From positions 793,892 to 857,891 of the forward strand of contig NZ_JAJGBN010000002.1 in the NCBI RefSeq assembly GCF_020782875.1: 64,000 nt of DNA. Direction: 5' to 3'. The notes below the pieces were generated by a model that saw only the letters and a list, made by a program, of their open reading frames with translations, ran no database searches and was not told where the DNA came from. Source of the stretch: Allomuricauda sp. M10 (GTDB taxonomy: Bacteria; Bacteroidota; Bacteroidia; Flavobacteriales; Flavobacteriaceae). Within the stretch, counting starts at the first letter, position 1. Each line of letters opens with the position of its first letter. Position numbers and translations under genes: made by a program. This document shows positions 17,374-26,436 of the stretch, in pieces.

Positions 17374-18678
17374 CTAATTTTTAGGGCTGTTGTCCAAGGC
17401 TTTATAAAAAACGTCCATCAAGGCCGTCCTAATGTTCAAATCGTAAAGAGCACGATGTTCACGTGTGGGATAAACCCGGTTGGACAAGAAGATAAACGTG
17501 AGGTGTTTTTCGGGGTCGGCCCAAACAAAAGTCCCGGTAAATCCTGAATGGCCAAAACTATCCGCACTGGCCAAAGGGGAGGGGTAGGCTTCTTCCAGTG
17601 GCAATTCAGCATTGTCCAGCAAAGGTTTGTCAAAGCCCAACCCACGTCGGTTTTCGTTATCGGGATATTGCACTTTGGCAAATTCCTTTACCGTTCTCTG
17701 GGAGATGATCTGTTGACCATCCACATTGCCATAATGCTGATAGAACAACATAAGCTTGGCAAGGTCGTCCGCAGTACCAAAGAGTCCGGCGTTACCGGAA
17801 ACGCCACCGAACAAGGAGGCATTTTCATCGTGCACCCAGCCTTTCACCAAAGTTTTTCGGTAAAGGGTATCGATTTCCGTGGGAACAATGGCATTCACAT
17901 AATGTTTGTTGCTGGGCAGATAGCCCAAGGTATGGCAGCCCAACGGTTGATAAAAATTATCGTTGAGGTAGGTTTGATAATCCGTTTGGGTGATTTGTTC
18001 TATTAACCTTGGAAAAATCAAAAAGGTAAGTCCGGAGTAGTTGTACTTTTTTTCTTCGGAAACTTTGGAGCGGTTGATGATCCGGTCAATTTTCCTTTCA
18101 AATCTAGTATTGACAAAAAGGTCGCCATATGCCTGTTTTTGATATTTTTTTCCGGCTTCGCGATGGATGAACCGTTTTTTAAGTTCCCCGTTCCGAAGCA
18201 CTTCCTGCAAAAAAACGATGTAAGGAACCAGACCGGCCTGATGGGCTAAAATTTCCCTAAGGGTCAAGTCCTTTTTGTCCTTTTGATGTTTCCAAGGTTC
18301 CCAATAGGTGCTGAACGGAACATCCAAATTGAGTTTGCCTTCGTCCACGAGTTTCATCAAAGCGGGCAATGGACCTGAAATCTTGGTCACAGAAGCCAAA
18401 TCGTAGAGGTCGTTCAGTTTTACTGCTACTTCATTGTCATAAGTGTGGTATCCGTATGCTTTGTGAAAAATAACGGTATCGTTTATGGCGACCAGCAATT
18501 GTGCACCGGGAAAAGCTAGGCTGTCGATGCCCATGTTCATAATGGAATCCACTTTTTTGTCGATGTAGGACTCATCCAAACCTAATGTTGCAGGGAGGGC
18601 ATGGATAAGTTCCCGTTGGGCAAAAACCAAGTTCATCATGAAAACGATGAACACGAACGATACAATGTTTTTATTCAT
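17374..18678 (-). CDS. Secreted serine hydrolase (class C beta-lactamase fold)
   Basis: This 434 aa protein has a signal peptide ending near 'MNLVFAQ'. It carries the penicillin-binding/beta-lactamase class C motifs: S-x-x-K at Ser96-Lys99 ('LASVTK'), Y-x-N-like 'YNYSG', and 'GHSGFTG' in place of KTG. In Bacteroidetes similar domains are often fused to GH3 N-acetylglucosaminidases; here it stands alone. A role in peptidoglycan or D-amino-acid peptide hydrolysis is inferred from fold only. It directly follows hemB on the same strand (8 nt apart). Confidence 0.87.
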   Translation of the reverse strand: MNKNIVSFVFIVFMMNLVFAQRELIHALPATLGLDESYIDKKVDSIMNMGIDSLAFPGAQLLVAINDTVIFHKAYGYHTYDNEVAVKLNDLYDLASVTKISGPLPALMKLVDEGKLNLDVPFSTYWEPWKHQKDKKDLTLREILAHQAGLVPYIVFLQEVLRNGELKKRFIHREAGKKYQKQAYGDLFVNTRFERKIDRIINRSKVSEEKKYNYSGLTFLIFPRLIEQITQTDYQTYLNDNFYQPLGCHTLGYLPSNKHYVNAIVPTEIDTLYRKTLVKGWVHDENASLFGGVSGNAGLFGTADDLAKLMLFYQHYGNVDGQQIISQRTVKEFAKVQYPDNENRRGLGFDKPLLDNAELPLEEAYPSPLASADSFGHSGFTGTFVWADPEKHLTFIFLSNRVYPTREHRALYDLNIRTALMDVFYKALDNSPKN

Positions 18679-18686
18679 TAGTGTTT

Positions 18687-19676
18687 TTAACCTAGGGTTC
18701 GTATAAAGTCTTTGGCGAAATAACTGGCTATGATATTGGCCCCGGCTCTTTTGATGGCGGTCAATTGTTCCAACATCACGGCATCATGGTCCAACCAACC
18801 TTTTTCGGCTGCGGCTTTCACCATGGCATATTCTCCGGATACCTGGTAAACAGCAACAGGTACATCTACCTCGTTTCTGATTTCTCGAACGATATCCAAA
18901 TAGCACAAACCCGGTTTTACCATCACAATATCGGCACCTTCGTCAATATCCAATTGCGTTTCACGAATGGCTTCATACCGACTGGAATAATCCATTTGAT
19001 ACGTTTTTTTATCCTTTGGGACATTGACCATATCCACGGGTGCGGAATCCAAAGCATCGCGGAAAGGTCCGTAAAAGGCACTGGCATATTTGGCGGAATA
19101 GGCCATAATGCCGGTATTGATGAAACCTTCATCTTCCAATGCTTCGCGAATGGTCAGGATTCGTCCGTCCATCATATCGCTGGGTGCGACAAAATCGGCA
19201 CCCGCCTGGGCGTGGGAAACGCTCATTTCAGCCAATACCTCGGCAGTTTCATCATTTAAGATTTGTCCATCGGCCACAATACCATCATGACCATATGAAG
19301 AAAAGGGATCCAAGGCCACATCGGTCATTACCAACATTTGCGGACAGACATTTTTGACTGTTTTAATGGCTCTTTGCATCAAACCATTAGGGTTTAAGGC
19401 TTCGGTTCCTTTGTTGTCTTTAAGTTTATCATCCACTTTTACAAAGAGCAAAACGGAACACAATCCCATTTTCCACAATTCCTTTACTTCCTTTTCCAAT
19501 TGGTCCAAGCTCAACCTGAAGTAATTGGGCATGGATGGAATTTCTTCCTTGACTCCCTTGCCTTCAGTTACAAAAAGGGGCACTAAAAAATCATCTGGAG
19601 TTACTATTGTCTCACGTACCAACCTTCGGATGGATTCGGAAGCACGAAGACGTCTATTTCTTATCAATGGATACAT
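18687..19676 (-). CDS. hemB: Delta-aminolevulinic acid dehydratase (porphobilinogen synthase)
   Basis: HemB condenses two 5-aminolevulinate molecules to porphobilinogen. At 329 aa the length is standard. Family motifs are 'IRRLVRETIVTPDDFLVPLF', the metal-site region 'VALDPFSSYGHDGIV', a catalytic lysine in 'IMAYSAKYASAFYGPFRD' and the second Schiff-base lysine in 'ADIVMVKPGLCYLD'. The metal site has Asp/Ser rather than a three-cysteine cluster, which points to a Mg2+-dependent type. It is the last hem gene of the minus-strand heme cluster. Confidence 0.96.
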   Translation of the reverse strand: MYPLIRNRRLRASESIRRLVRETIVTPDDFLVPLFVTEGKGVKEEIPSMPNYFRLSLDQLEKEVKELWKMGLCSVLLFVKVDDKLKDNKGTEALNPNGLMQRAIKTVKNVCPQMLVMTDVALDPFSSYGHDGIVADGQILNDETAEVLAEMSVSHAQAGADFVAPSDMMDGRILTIREALEDEGFINTGIMAYSAKYASAFYGPFRDALDSAPVDMVNVPKDKKTYQMDYSSRYEAIRETQLDIDEGADIVMVKPGLCYLDIVREIRNEVDVPVAVYQVSGEYAMVKAAAEKGWLDHDAVMLEQLTAIKRAGANIIASYFAKDFIRTLG

Positions 19677-19701
19677 AGATATACGTTTTAAGCTTTTGGC
19701 T

Positions 19702-20067
19702 TTAAGGTTTAAGTGATGTTTTAATGGTTTTGATCAAACCCGCTAACATTTTTTTGATTTCATCAATTTCTGAAATGATGTTGTTGGCTTTGTTGGGTTC
19801 AATAAAGCCTAGTTCTGAGGCCAATAGGATGAGATAATCCAATTCATGGGCAGAACCGGATGCAATGTATAAAAAGCGAACCAATTCTTTTTCTGTTTCT
19901 CTTCCGCATCCTTCAGCAATATTGGTTGGGATAGATACAGAAGCTCGGTTCATTTGAGAAACGAGATTATATAACTCAGATGATGGAAATTCTTTGGTGA
20001 TGGCATAAATATCTAACACAAGGTGGTGTGATTTTTCCCAGACTTTGTAATTTTTATAGTTTGCCAT
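19702..20067 (-). CDS. Four-helix bundle protein (S23 / 23S rRNA IVS-encoded family)
   Basis: This is a 121 aa all-helical protein. Motifs of the S23 family (TIGR02436-type) are 'YKVWEKSHHLVLDIY', 'QMNRASVSIPTNIAEGCGR' and 'ASGSAHELDYLILLASELG'. Relatives are encoded in 23S rRNA intervening sequences, next to reverse transcriptases (Avd), or alone in Bacteroidetes genomes; their function is unclear. Here no rRNA or RT is nearby. It interrupts the heme cluster between hemB and phzF and is flanked by short GCTTTTGGCTTTAAGG / GCGCTTATTGCTTTTAGC sequences, which suggests it arrived as a small mobile unit. Confidence 0.88.
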   Translation of the reverse strand: MANYKNYKVWEKSHHLVLDIYAITKEFPSSELYNLVSQMNRASVSIPTNIAEGCGRETEKELVRFLYIASGSAHELDYLILLASELGFIEPNKANNIISEIDEIKKMLAGLIKTIKTSLKP

Positions 20068-20097
20068 CGCTTAGCGCTTATTGCTTTTAGCTAAATA

Positions 20098-20892
20098 CTA
20101 GATTTCAATTTCACCAAATAAATAAGGAGCGGCCTTTCCTGAGATTTTGACCCTGTCGCCTAAATACTCACAAACCAAATCTCCTTCTCGTTTAGAAAGT
20201 TGTTTGGCCGTCATTTTGGTTTTTTGCAATACTTCTGACCAATATGGGGTAAGGGAAGTATGGGCTGAGCCGGTAACAGGATCTTCTGGAATACCACAGG
20301 CGGGGGCAAAAAAGCGGGAGACAAAATCAACCTGGTTCCCTGGAGCGGTTACGATAACCCCACGAACATCCAATTGGCTTAATAGATGATGGTTAGGCTT
20401 CATTGCTTCAATTTCTTGTTGAGAAGTATAAATCATCATATAATCCGTTTTTCCCTTAAAAGTTTTGATGGGAGACTTACCTATAGCCTCATCCAAAGGC
20501 TCCAAATTTTTAATGGCCACCATTCGATCAGCCGGAAAATCCAAAGTCAACCATCCGTTGGCTGCTTTTTCAACGGTAAGTTCACCACTTCTCGGGGAAT
20601 AAAAACGAATGGTATTTTCTTTTAACTCGTAATAGTGAAAAAGCACATAAGCTGTTGCCAAGGTGGCATGTCCACAAAGATCCACTTCAACTTCGGGTGT
20701 AAACCAACGGAGTTCGTAACTGTCTTCTTTCTTGACCGCGAAAGCCGTTTCAGCCAAGTTGTTCTCTTGGGCGATTTTTTGCATGAGTTCGGCATCCAGC
20801 CATTTTTCCAAAATGCAAACAGCAGCCGGGTTGCCCCCGAACGTTTTACTTGTAAAGGCATCAATTTGATAGATTTTCTGTCTCATAGGCAA
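20098..20892 (-). CDS. PhzF family isomerase/epimerase-like protein
   Basis: This 264 aa protein has the PhzF fold: 'QIDAFTSKTFGGNPAAVCIL', the active-site Glu in 'NNLAETAFAV', 'ELRWFTPEVEVDLCGHATLA' and the C-terminal 'GIPEDPVTGSAHTSLTPYW'. No other phenazine genes are present, so it is a stand-alone PhzF-like enzyme of unknown substrate. It lies in the heme operon between hemF and the four-helix bundle gene. The start may be the ATG at 20886 (second Met). Confidence 0.92.
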   Translation of the reverse strand: MPMRQKIYQIDAFTSKTFGGNPAAVCILEKWLDAELMQKIAQENNLAETAFAVKKEDSYELRWFTPEVEVDLCGHATLATAYVLFHYYELKENTIRFYSPRSGELTVEKAANGWLTLDFPADRMVAIKNLEPLDEAIGKSPIKTFKGKTDYMMIYTSQQEIEAMKPNHHLLSQLDVRGVIVTAPGNQVDFVSRFFAPACGIPEDPVTGSAHTSLTPYWSEVLQKTKMTAKQLSKREGDLVCEYLGDRVKISGKAAPYLFGEIEI

Positions 20893-20914
20893 GGTTTCAG
20901 AACAAAGCTACATA

Positions 20915-21817
20915 TTAAACCCAATCTTTCGGGTGCTGAAGAACCTCAATTAGTCTTTCTTCTTCACTTCCTTTTTCAGGATGATGGTCATATCTCCATT
21001 GTACATGGGGAGGCAAACTCATCAAAATACTTTCAATGCGACCGTTGGTACGAAGCCCGAATAGGGTTCCTTTGTCATGTACCAAGTTGAATTCCACATA
21101 ACGACCGCGACGGATTTCTTGCCAATCCCGTTGCTCTCGGGTATAGGGTAGCTCCTTTCGTTTTTCAACAATGGGCACATAGGCGTCCAAAAAACTATTA
21201 CCCACTTCTGTCACAAAATTGTACCAATCTTCCATTTGCATGGTTTCGGTTGCTTTGCAATAGTCAAAGAACAATCCGCCTACGCCACGGGCTTCGTTTC
21301 GATGGGCATTCCAGAAATAGGCATCGCATTTCTTTTTGTAGTTGGGATAAAATTCTGGATTGTGGGCATCGCAAGCTTTTTTGCAGACCTTGTGAAAATG
21401 TGCTGCATCTTCCTCAAAAAGATAGTAAGGGGTAAGGTCTTGTCCACCACCGAACCATTGATCCACAATATTTCCTTGTTTATCGTACATTTCAAAGTAG
21501 CGCCAATTGGCATGTACAGTGGGCACCATGGGACTTTTGGGATGTATGACCAAACTGAGTCCGCAGGCAAAAAAATCCGCTTCTTCCACTCCAAAATAGG
21601 TTTGCATACTTTTGGGCAATGCACCATGCACTTTGGAAATATTCACGCCCCCTTTTTCAAATACAGCTCCATTTTCAATCACACGAGTCCTGCCGCCGCC
21701 ACCTTCGGGGCGTTCCCAAAAATCTTGTTGGAACTTGGCTTTGCTATCCACTTCTTCCAATTTGGAAGTAATGGTATCCTGCAGTTTTTGAATATAGTCG
21801 TAAAATTTCTCCTTCAT
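20915..21817 (-). CDS. hemF: Oxygen-dependent coproporphyrinogen III oxidase
   Basis: HemF oxidatively decarboxylates coproporphyrinogen III to protoporphyrinogen IX using O2. The 300 aa protein carries signature stretches 'QDFWERPEGGGGRTRVIENG', 'WFGGGQDLTPYYLFEEDAAH', 'NEARGVGGLFFDYC' and 'RRGRYVEFNLVHDKGT'. It overlaps the upstream DUF6973-like gene by 4 nt (ATGA), so the two are translationally coupled. Its use implies aerobic heme synthesis. Confidence 0.97.
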   Translation of the reverse strand: MKEKFYDYIQKLQDTITSKLEEVDSKAKFQQDFWERPEGGGGRTRVIENGAVFEKGGVNISKVHGALPKSMQTYFGVEEADFFACGLSLVIHPKSPMVPTVHANWRYFEMYDKQGNIVDQWFGGGQDLTPYYLFEEDAAHFHKVCKKACDAHNPEFYPNYKKKCDAYFWNAHRNEARGVGGLFFDYCKATETMQMEDWYNFVTEVGNSFLDAYVPIVEKRKELPYTREQRDWQEIRRGRYVEFNLVHDKGTLFGLRTNGRIESILMSLPPHVQWRYDHHPEKGSEEERLIEVLQHPKDWV

Positions 21818-22305
21818 GATTCAATAATATGTACCAATTGGTTTTTTAATTGAGAAGTATCCGTATTCTCTTCAATACTAATGGATTGAGAAGTCATTTC
21901 CTTTAAAATGGCAATGATTTCCTGTTCGGATTTACCAATATTTTGTTCAAAAATGGACCTTCCTACCGCATTGTTATGCAAATCCATCGCTTTGGCCAAA
22001 GGTTTATTCGGAAAGGCTTCTTCATGCCAGTCGGTAATCTTTTTGGCCCAATCCAAAACTTTAATTTCATTTTTGTTCCAACGAAAACAACGCTGTGCAA
22101 TCATGCAATTCCATAGGGCATGCCTAAAAGCATTTGCCGGACCGTTTTTGTAATGCAATTTGCCGTAATGGGCCGTGGAAATCTTCATGCAATCTTTGGT
22201 GGCCTTTAGGGTTGGAAGGATGAAAAAAGGTTTACTCAATCCTAACAAAATACCCTTCAGTATATGTTTAAAACTAACCCGTTTTAATACTGAAAATGGG
22301 TTCAC
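21814..22305 (-). CDS. DUF6973-like protein within the heme operon
   Basis: This 163 aa protein has no enzyme motif I can name with certainty. It shows a conserved-looking His/Asn/Asp pattern '[10 protein letters not shown]', '[13 protein letters not shown]' and '[17 protein letters not shown]', similar to DUF6973 proteins and suggestive of a metal-binding site. A hydrophobic N-terminal segment ('[19 protein letters not shown]') could be a membrane-associated helix. It overlaps hemE and hemF by 4 nt each, so it is tightly embedded in the heme operon. A role in porphyrin metabolism is inference from context only. Confidence 0.7.
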   Translation of the reverse strand: MNPFSVLKRVSFKHILKGILLGLSKPFFILPTLKATKDCMKISTAHYGKLHYKNGPANAFRHALWNCMIAQRCFRWNKNEIKVLDWAKKITDWHEEAFPNKPLAKAMDLHNNAVGRSIFEQNIGKSEQEIIAILKEMTSQSISIEENTDTSQLKNQLVHIIES

Positions 22306-23327
22306 TCCTGATATTCTTTTACGGCATCCACAAAGGCTTTCGCATTTTCCAACGGAATATTGGGCAAAATACCATGACCCAAATTCACCACATATTTGTC
22401 CTTGCCAAATTCACGGATCATTTGGTGTACCATACTTTTGATCTTGTCCGGGGGCGACAACAATCTTGCGGGATCAAAATTCCCTTGGAGTGTAACCTTG
22501 CCTCCAGTTAAATATCTTGCATTCTGTGGTGAACAAGTCCAATCCACACCTACCGCCGATGCTCCTGAAGCAGCCATTTCTTTAAGGGCAAACCAGCAAC
22601 CTTTTCCAAAAACAATTACAGGGGATTCGTCTTTAAGGGCATCCACAATCTGTTGGATATAGGGCCATGAAAATTCATGATAATCTTGTGGGGAAAGCAT
22701 CCCTCCCCAGGAATCGAACACCTGAACAGCGTTCACTCCGGCCTTAACCTTGGCTTTTAAATAAGCAATGGTGGTATCGGTGATTTTTTGGAGCAGTTGG
22801 TGTGCCAATTCCGGTTGGGTGAAGCAGAACCCACGTGCCTTGTCAAAACTTTTGCTCCCTTGTCCTTCTACGCAATAGCATAAAATGGTCCAAGGGGAAC
22901 CTGCAAACCCGATCAAAGGAATTTCATCATTCAGTTTTTCCTTGGTCATTTTGATGGCATCCAACACATAACCCAAAGTGTCATTGATATCGGGGACAAT
23001 AACTTTATCCAAATCTACTTTGGTGCGAATAGGGTTGGGGAGATAAGGTCCAAAATTGGGTTTCATTTCCACCTCAATGTCCATGGCTTGGGGAATCACC
23101 AAAATGTCGCTAAAAAGGATGGCAGCATCCATGCCGTATCTTCTGATGGGCTGTACCGTGATTTCCGAAGCCAATTCTGGGGTCTGGCAACGAGTGAAAA
23201 AATCATAATTTTTACGGAGTTCCATAAATTCGGGCAAATAACGCCCGGCTTGGCGCATCATCCATACAGGTGGGCGATCCACTGTTTCTCCTTTCAATGC
23301 CCTTAGGAACAAATCGTTTTTGATCAT
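22302..23327 (-). CDS. hemE: Uroporphyrinogen decarboxylase
   Basis: HemE converts uroporphyrinogen III to coproporphyrinogen III. The 341 aa protein has the signature '[17 protein letters not shown]', the catalytic Asp region '[15 protein letters not shown]', '[20 protein letters not shown]' and the C-terminal '[11 protein letters not shown]'. It lies upstream of, and overlaps by 4 nt, the DUF6973-like gene, and follows hemD after a repeat. Confidence 0.97.
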   Translation of the reverse strand: MIKNDLFLRALKGETVDRPPVWMMRQAGRYLPEFMELRKNYDFFTRCQTPELASEITVQPIRRYGMDAAILFSDILVIPQAMDIEVEMKPNFGPYLPNPIRTKVDLDKVIVPDINDTLGYVLDAIKMTKEKLNDEIPLIGFAGSPWTILCYCVEGQGSKSFDKARGFCFTQPELAHQLLQKITDTTIAYLKAKVKAGVNAVQVFDSWGGMLSPQDYHEFSWPYIQQIVDALKDESPVIVFGKGCWFALKEMAASGASAVGVDWTCSPQNARYLTGGKVTLQGNFDPARLLSPPDKIKSMVHQMIREFGKDKYVVNLGHGILPNIPLENAKAFVDAVKEYQE

Positions 23328-23339
23328 GTGTTTTCATTT

Positions 23340-23440
23340 GTCATTCCTGCACTTCGTTTAACTCAGCATAAACTCCAGCAGGAATCTATTTATTATTCAT
23401 TTGAATCCCGCATGGTACTTCGGCTACGCTCAGCATCCAT
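23340..23440. repeat. Repeat between hemD and hemE that runs into the hemD 3' end
   Basis: GTCATTCCTGC (23340-23350) pairs with GCAGGAAT at 23378-23385. A second piece, CTTCGGCTACGCTCAGCATCC at about 23418-23438, is of the type found in other dispersed copies and lies inside the hemD reading frame. Confidence 0.6.
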
Positions 23441-24100
23441 GCTAGATGATAATTCTTTTATGGCCTGAACCAACACATTTTCAACGGTTGGCTTGTTGGC
23501 AATTATGATATGTTCAGTATGTTTTTTGGCTTCCATGGCGGTAGTTTCTCCAATACAGAACAAGGTGCTGTTTGCGATGTTGTTTTCCAAAAGATAGCTT
23601 CGGATACCACTGGGGCTAAAAAACAAGATACCGTCAAAATTGCGGTTAAATGCCTTCGGTACCAGTTGGGTTCGATATACCTCCACTTCTATATACCGGA
23701 TGTTATTTTTTTTCAATACTTCTGGAAGTTCATCCCTCCTTTGATTGCCTGAAAGGAAAACAAAAGTCTTTTCAGGATGATTCTCTACAATCTTTTCTGC
23801 CAGAGACGAAGCATTTTCAGCATTTTCGACTACTTCAATATTGGCTTCTGCAAGAAAAGCGGCTGTTTTCTCGCCAACACAAAAGACCCTAATATTTGAT
23901 ACATCACAACCTTTAGTCTGTTTTAAAAAAGCCTTCACGGCATTTTTGCTGGTGAAAATGTAGTTTTGAAAGTCCAACGGAATATCAACATTCAAAAATT
24001 CAATTTGGAGGGCATCGTATTCCACGAGTCCTAATCCGGAATTCAGGAAAAGTTCTTTTTGGGATGGGGTGAGTATTTTAGTGGAGAGCACTGTTTTCAT
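23393..24100 (-). CDS. hemD: Uroporphyrinogen-III synthase
   Basis: HemD closes the tetrapyrrole ring to uroporphyrinogen III. The 235 aa protein is weakly conserved, as usual for the family, but shows 'YIFTSKNAVKAFLKQ', 'RVFCVGEKTAAFLAE', 'LSGNQRRDELPEVL' and 'GILFFSPSGIRSYL...FCIGETTA'. It overlaps hemC by 23 nt. The last ~16 residues ('MDAERSRSTMRDSNE') are encoded by a dispersed palindromic repeat and are probably an appended tail rather than a native C-terminus. Confidence 0.93.
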   Translation of the reverse strand: MKTVLSTKILTPSQKELFLNSGLGLVEYDALQIEFLNVDIPLDFQNYIFTSKNAVKAFLKQTKGCDVSNIRVFCVGEKTAAFLAEANIEVVENAENASSLAEKIVENHPEKTFVFLSGNQRRDELPEVLKKNNIRYIEVEVYRTQLVPKAFNRNFDGILFFSPSGIRSYLLENNIANSTLFCIGETTAMEAKKHTEHIIIANKPTVENVLVQAIKELSSSMDAERSRSTMRDSNE

Positions 24101-25004
24101 TTCTGATTTCCTGCATCAATTTGTCTCCACCTTTGGCCAATACTTCCTTGGCACATATTTCCCCAAAGCCTTTGGCATCGGATAATTTTATATCCTTTTT
24201 GATCTCGATTTTCTGTTTCCCATTCAACGAAAACACAACCCCTTCAAAAAATACCTTTTGGTCTTTAATCTGTGCCAGTGCTCCAATTGGGGCAGTGCAA
24301 CCACCCTCCAGAGTACGTAAAAAGTCGCGTTCAATTTTAGTGGCAAGTTCCGTATCGGCATCGTTCAATTTGGCCAGGGCATCTCGCGTAAACTTGTCTT
24401 TTTCCATGGCAACCACCAACATGGCTCCCTGTGCTGGAGCGGGAATCATCCAATCCAATTGTATGGCATCCTTGGGCAGCAATTTAATGCGCTCCAGACC
24501 CGCCTGGGCAAAAATGGCCCCTTGCCAATCGTTTTCGATCAATTTGATCAATCGTGTGTTCACATTGCCCCGTAAATCGACTACTTGGTGGTTGGGATAT
24601 CGGTTTAACCATTGTGCTTTTCTTCTCAAACTGCCCGTAGCAATGGTGGCAGGAGTATCCGACTCCAAAAAAGACGAGCCTTTATGCACCAAAATGTCGT
24701 GGGTAATGGCCCGCTCCAATACGGCTGCCTGCACAATTCCCTTCGGAAGTTGCGTAGGAACGTCTTTCATGGAGTGCACGGCAATGTCAATTTCACCCTG
24801 AAGCATGGCCACGTCCAAAGTCTTGGTAAAAATTCCGGTTACGCCAAGTTCGTACAAGGGTTTGTCCAAAACTTGGTCGCCCATGGATTTATTGGGGACC
24901 AAAATGGTGTCGAAGCCCAAGTTTTCCAACTTTTCCTGTACAGTGGTGGCTTGCCACAGTGCCAGTTCGCTGTCGCGGGTACCGATTCTTATGATCTTGC
25001 TCAT
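24078..25004 (-). CDS. hemC: Porphobilinogen deaminase (hydroxymethylbilane synthase)
   Basis: HemC joins four porphobilinogens into hydroxymethylbilane. The 308 aa protein has 'IRIGTRDSELALWQA', 'VHSMKDVPTQLPKG', 'GSLRRKAQWLNRYP', and the dipyrromethane-cofactor cysteine in 'LRTLEGGCTAPIGALAQ' near residue 240. It overlaps hemA by 4 nt and hemD by 23 nt, so hemA-hemC-hemD are translationally coupled. Confidence 0.97.
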   Translation of the reverse strand: MSKIIRIGTRDSELALWQATTVQEKLENLGFDTILVPNKSMGDQVLDKPLYELGVTGIFTKTLDVAMLQGEIDIAVHSMKDVPTQLPKGIVQAAVLERAITHDILVHKGSSFLESDTPATIATGSLRRKAQWLNRYPNHQVVDLRGNVNTRLIKLIENDWQGAIFAQAGLERIKLLPKDAIQLDWMIPAPAQGAMLVVAMEKDKFTRDALAKLNDADTELATKIERDFLRTLEGGCTAPIGALAQIKDQKVFFEGVVFSLNGKQKIEIKKDIKLSDAKGFGEICAKEVLAKGGDKLMQEIRNENSALH

Positions 25005-26257
25005 TTGGAATCGATTTCTAACTGAAAGACTTTTTGAATAAGTTCCAAACTATCTTCGGTATCCACTTCGGAACTTTTTAAGTGGTTGGCGAATTGCTTG
25101 GTGATCTTTTGAATGATCCTTTCTGAGATCATTTCGGCCTGATCTTGATTGAAATCGTTGATCTTTTTGGAATGAAAGTCGATTTCTTCGGCCTTCATGG
25201 TGTTGAGTTTTTCCTTTAACGCATTGATCACCGGCGCAAACTTGCGGGTTTCCAACCATTTCAGGAAATCTTTCTTGACCTGATCTATGATGACCTCGGC
25301 TTTTGGGACATATTCCTTTCGCTTGGCCAAGGTATCATCGGTAATTTGGGAAAGTTGATCCAGATGAACCAAGGTTACGTTCTCCAAATCCAGCACATCG
25401 TCTGAAACGTTTTTAGGAACGGATAGGTCCAACACCAACAAAGGTTTTTTGGGATAGATCAATGCTTTAGATACCGTTGGCAACTGTGCCCCGGTGGCCA
25501 CTACCAAAATGTCCGCCTTTCGGATTTCGGTCTGTAGATCGCCATAATCCTTTACTGTCAAATGGAACTTGCCAGCAATTTCCTCCGCTTTTTCCCGGGT
25601 ACGGTTAATCAGGGTAATATGGGAGTTGTTGGAGTGCTTGATCAGGTTTTCGCAAGTATTCCTTCCAATTTTTCCGGTACCGAACAAAAGGATATTCTTT
25701 TCGGAAATGTCGGGAACGTTGTCCAAGATATATTTTACGGAAGCAAAAGCAACCGATGTAGCTCCTGAAGAAAGCTCAGTTTCCGTTTTGATGCGTTTAC
25801 TGGCCTGGATCACCGAATTGCACAAACGCTCCAAGAACGGGTTGGCCATGTCTTGCTTTTTGGCACGGTAAAAACCTTGTTTGATTTGGCTGATGATTTC
25901 AAAATCACCCAAAATCTGGCTATCGAGACCCGTGCCCACTTTGAACATATGGGAAATGGCTTCATGGTTTTTGTACACATAGGCCACTTCTTGGAATTCT
26001 TCAACGGTGCCATGCGTTTGATTACAAAGCAGTTTGATGAGTTGGTAGGGGTGTTGGGCAAAACCATACAGTTCTGTTCGGTTGCAGGTAGATATCGCCA
26101 GAAGGCCATCAATCTCCAATTCTTTTGCCTTGCCCAAAATTTGGTCAATAGCAGGAACATCCAGACTGAACTTTCCTCTCACCTCTGCATCTGCCTTCTT
26201 GTAACTCAACCCGACGGCGTAGAAGGAATTATGTTTTGAAATATGGTAGTTCCTCAT
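25001..26257 (-). CDS. hemA: Glutamyl-tRNA reductase
   Basis: HemA commits glutamyl-tRNA to 5-aminolevulinate synthesis in the C5 pathway. The 418 aa protein has the nucleophile Cys58 in 'AISTCNRTELYG', 'GLDSQILGDFEIISQIK', and the NADPH-binding 'ILLFGTGKIGRNTCENL'. A C-terminal dimerisation region follows. It is the first gene of the minus-strand heme operon, with its own TAATTTTG promoter element and a divergent AraC-type regulator gene next to it. Confidence 0.97.
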   Translation of the reverse strand: MRNYHISKHNSFYAVGLSYKKADAEVRGKFSLDVPAIDQILGKAKELEIDGLLAISTCNRTELYGFAQHPYQLIKLLCNQTHGTVEEFQEVAYVYKNHEAISHMFKVGTGLDSQILGDFEIISQIKQGFYRAKKQDMANPFLERLCNSVIQASKRIKTETELSSGATSVAFASVKYILDNVPDISEKNILLFGTGKIGRNTCENLIKHSNNSHITLINRTREKAEEIAGKFHLTVKDYGDLQTEIRKADILVVATGAQLPTVSKALIYPKKPLLVLDLSVPKNVSDDVLDLENVTLVHLDQLSQITDDTLAKRKEYVPKAEVIIDQVKKDFLKWLETRKFAPVINALKEKLNTMKAEEIDFHSKKINDFNQDQAEMISERIIQKITKQFANHLKSSEVDTEDSLELIQKVFQLEIDSK

Positions 26258-26276
26258 AAAGGATAAAATCGCAACA

Positions 26277-26284
26277 CAAAATTA
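26277..26284 (-). promoter_or_regulatory. Promoter -7 element of hemA operon
   Basis: On the minus strand TAATTTTG matches TAnnTTTG and lies 20 nt before the hemA ATG. It is the likely promoter for the whole heme operon. Confidence 0.5.
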
Positions 26285-26391
26285 ACAGTGTTGTATCTTT
26301 TAAAATAACGCTAGCGGAACTGCAAGTGTAATGAGGACCTAATTAGAAATTAAATTTTACTTAAATTCTGCTAATGCATTGATTTTATTGA

Positions 26392-26399
26392 TAAATTTG
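26392..26399 (+). promoter_or_regulatory. Promoter -7 element of the AraC-family gene
   Basis: TAAATTTG is an exact TAnnTTTG match, 68 nt before the start codon, leaving a leader that contains the inverted repeat at 26412-26436. Confidence 0.5.
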
Positions 26400-26411
26400 A
26401 TAGAATCCAAC

Positions 26412-26436
26412 TTAATTTAGAGCCATTCTAAATTAA
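26412..26436. promoter_or_regulatory. Perfect inverted repeat in the hemA/araC intergenic region
   Basis: TTAATTTAGA-GCCAT-TCTAAATTAA is a perfect 10-bp palindrome with a 5-nt spacer, just downstream of the predicted araC transcription start and 31 nt before its ATG. It could be an operator or an mRNA hairpin. Confidence 0.6.

Noticed and set aside
19702..20067. Diversity-generating retroelement (Avd-like protein)
   Set aside because: No reverse transcriptase, template repeat or variable repeat is present near the four-helix bundle gene.
20098..20892. Phenazine biosynthesis cluster
   Set aside because: Only a PhzF-like gene is present; no phzABCDEG genes are nearby.
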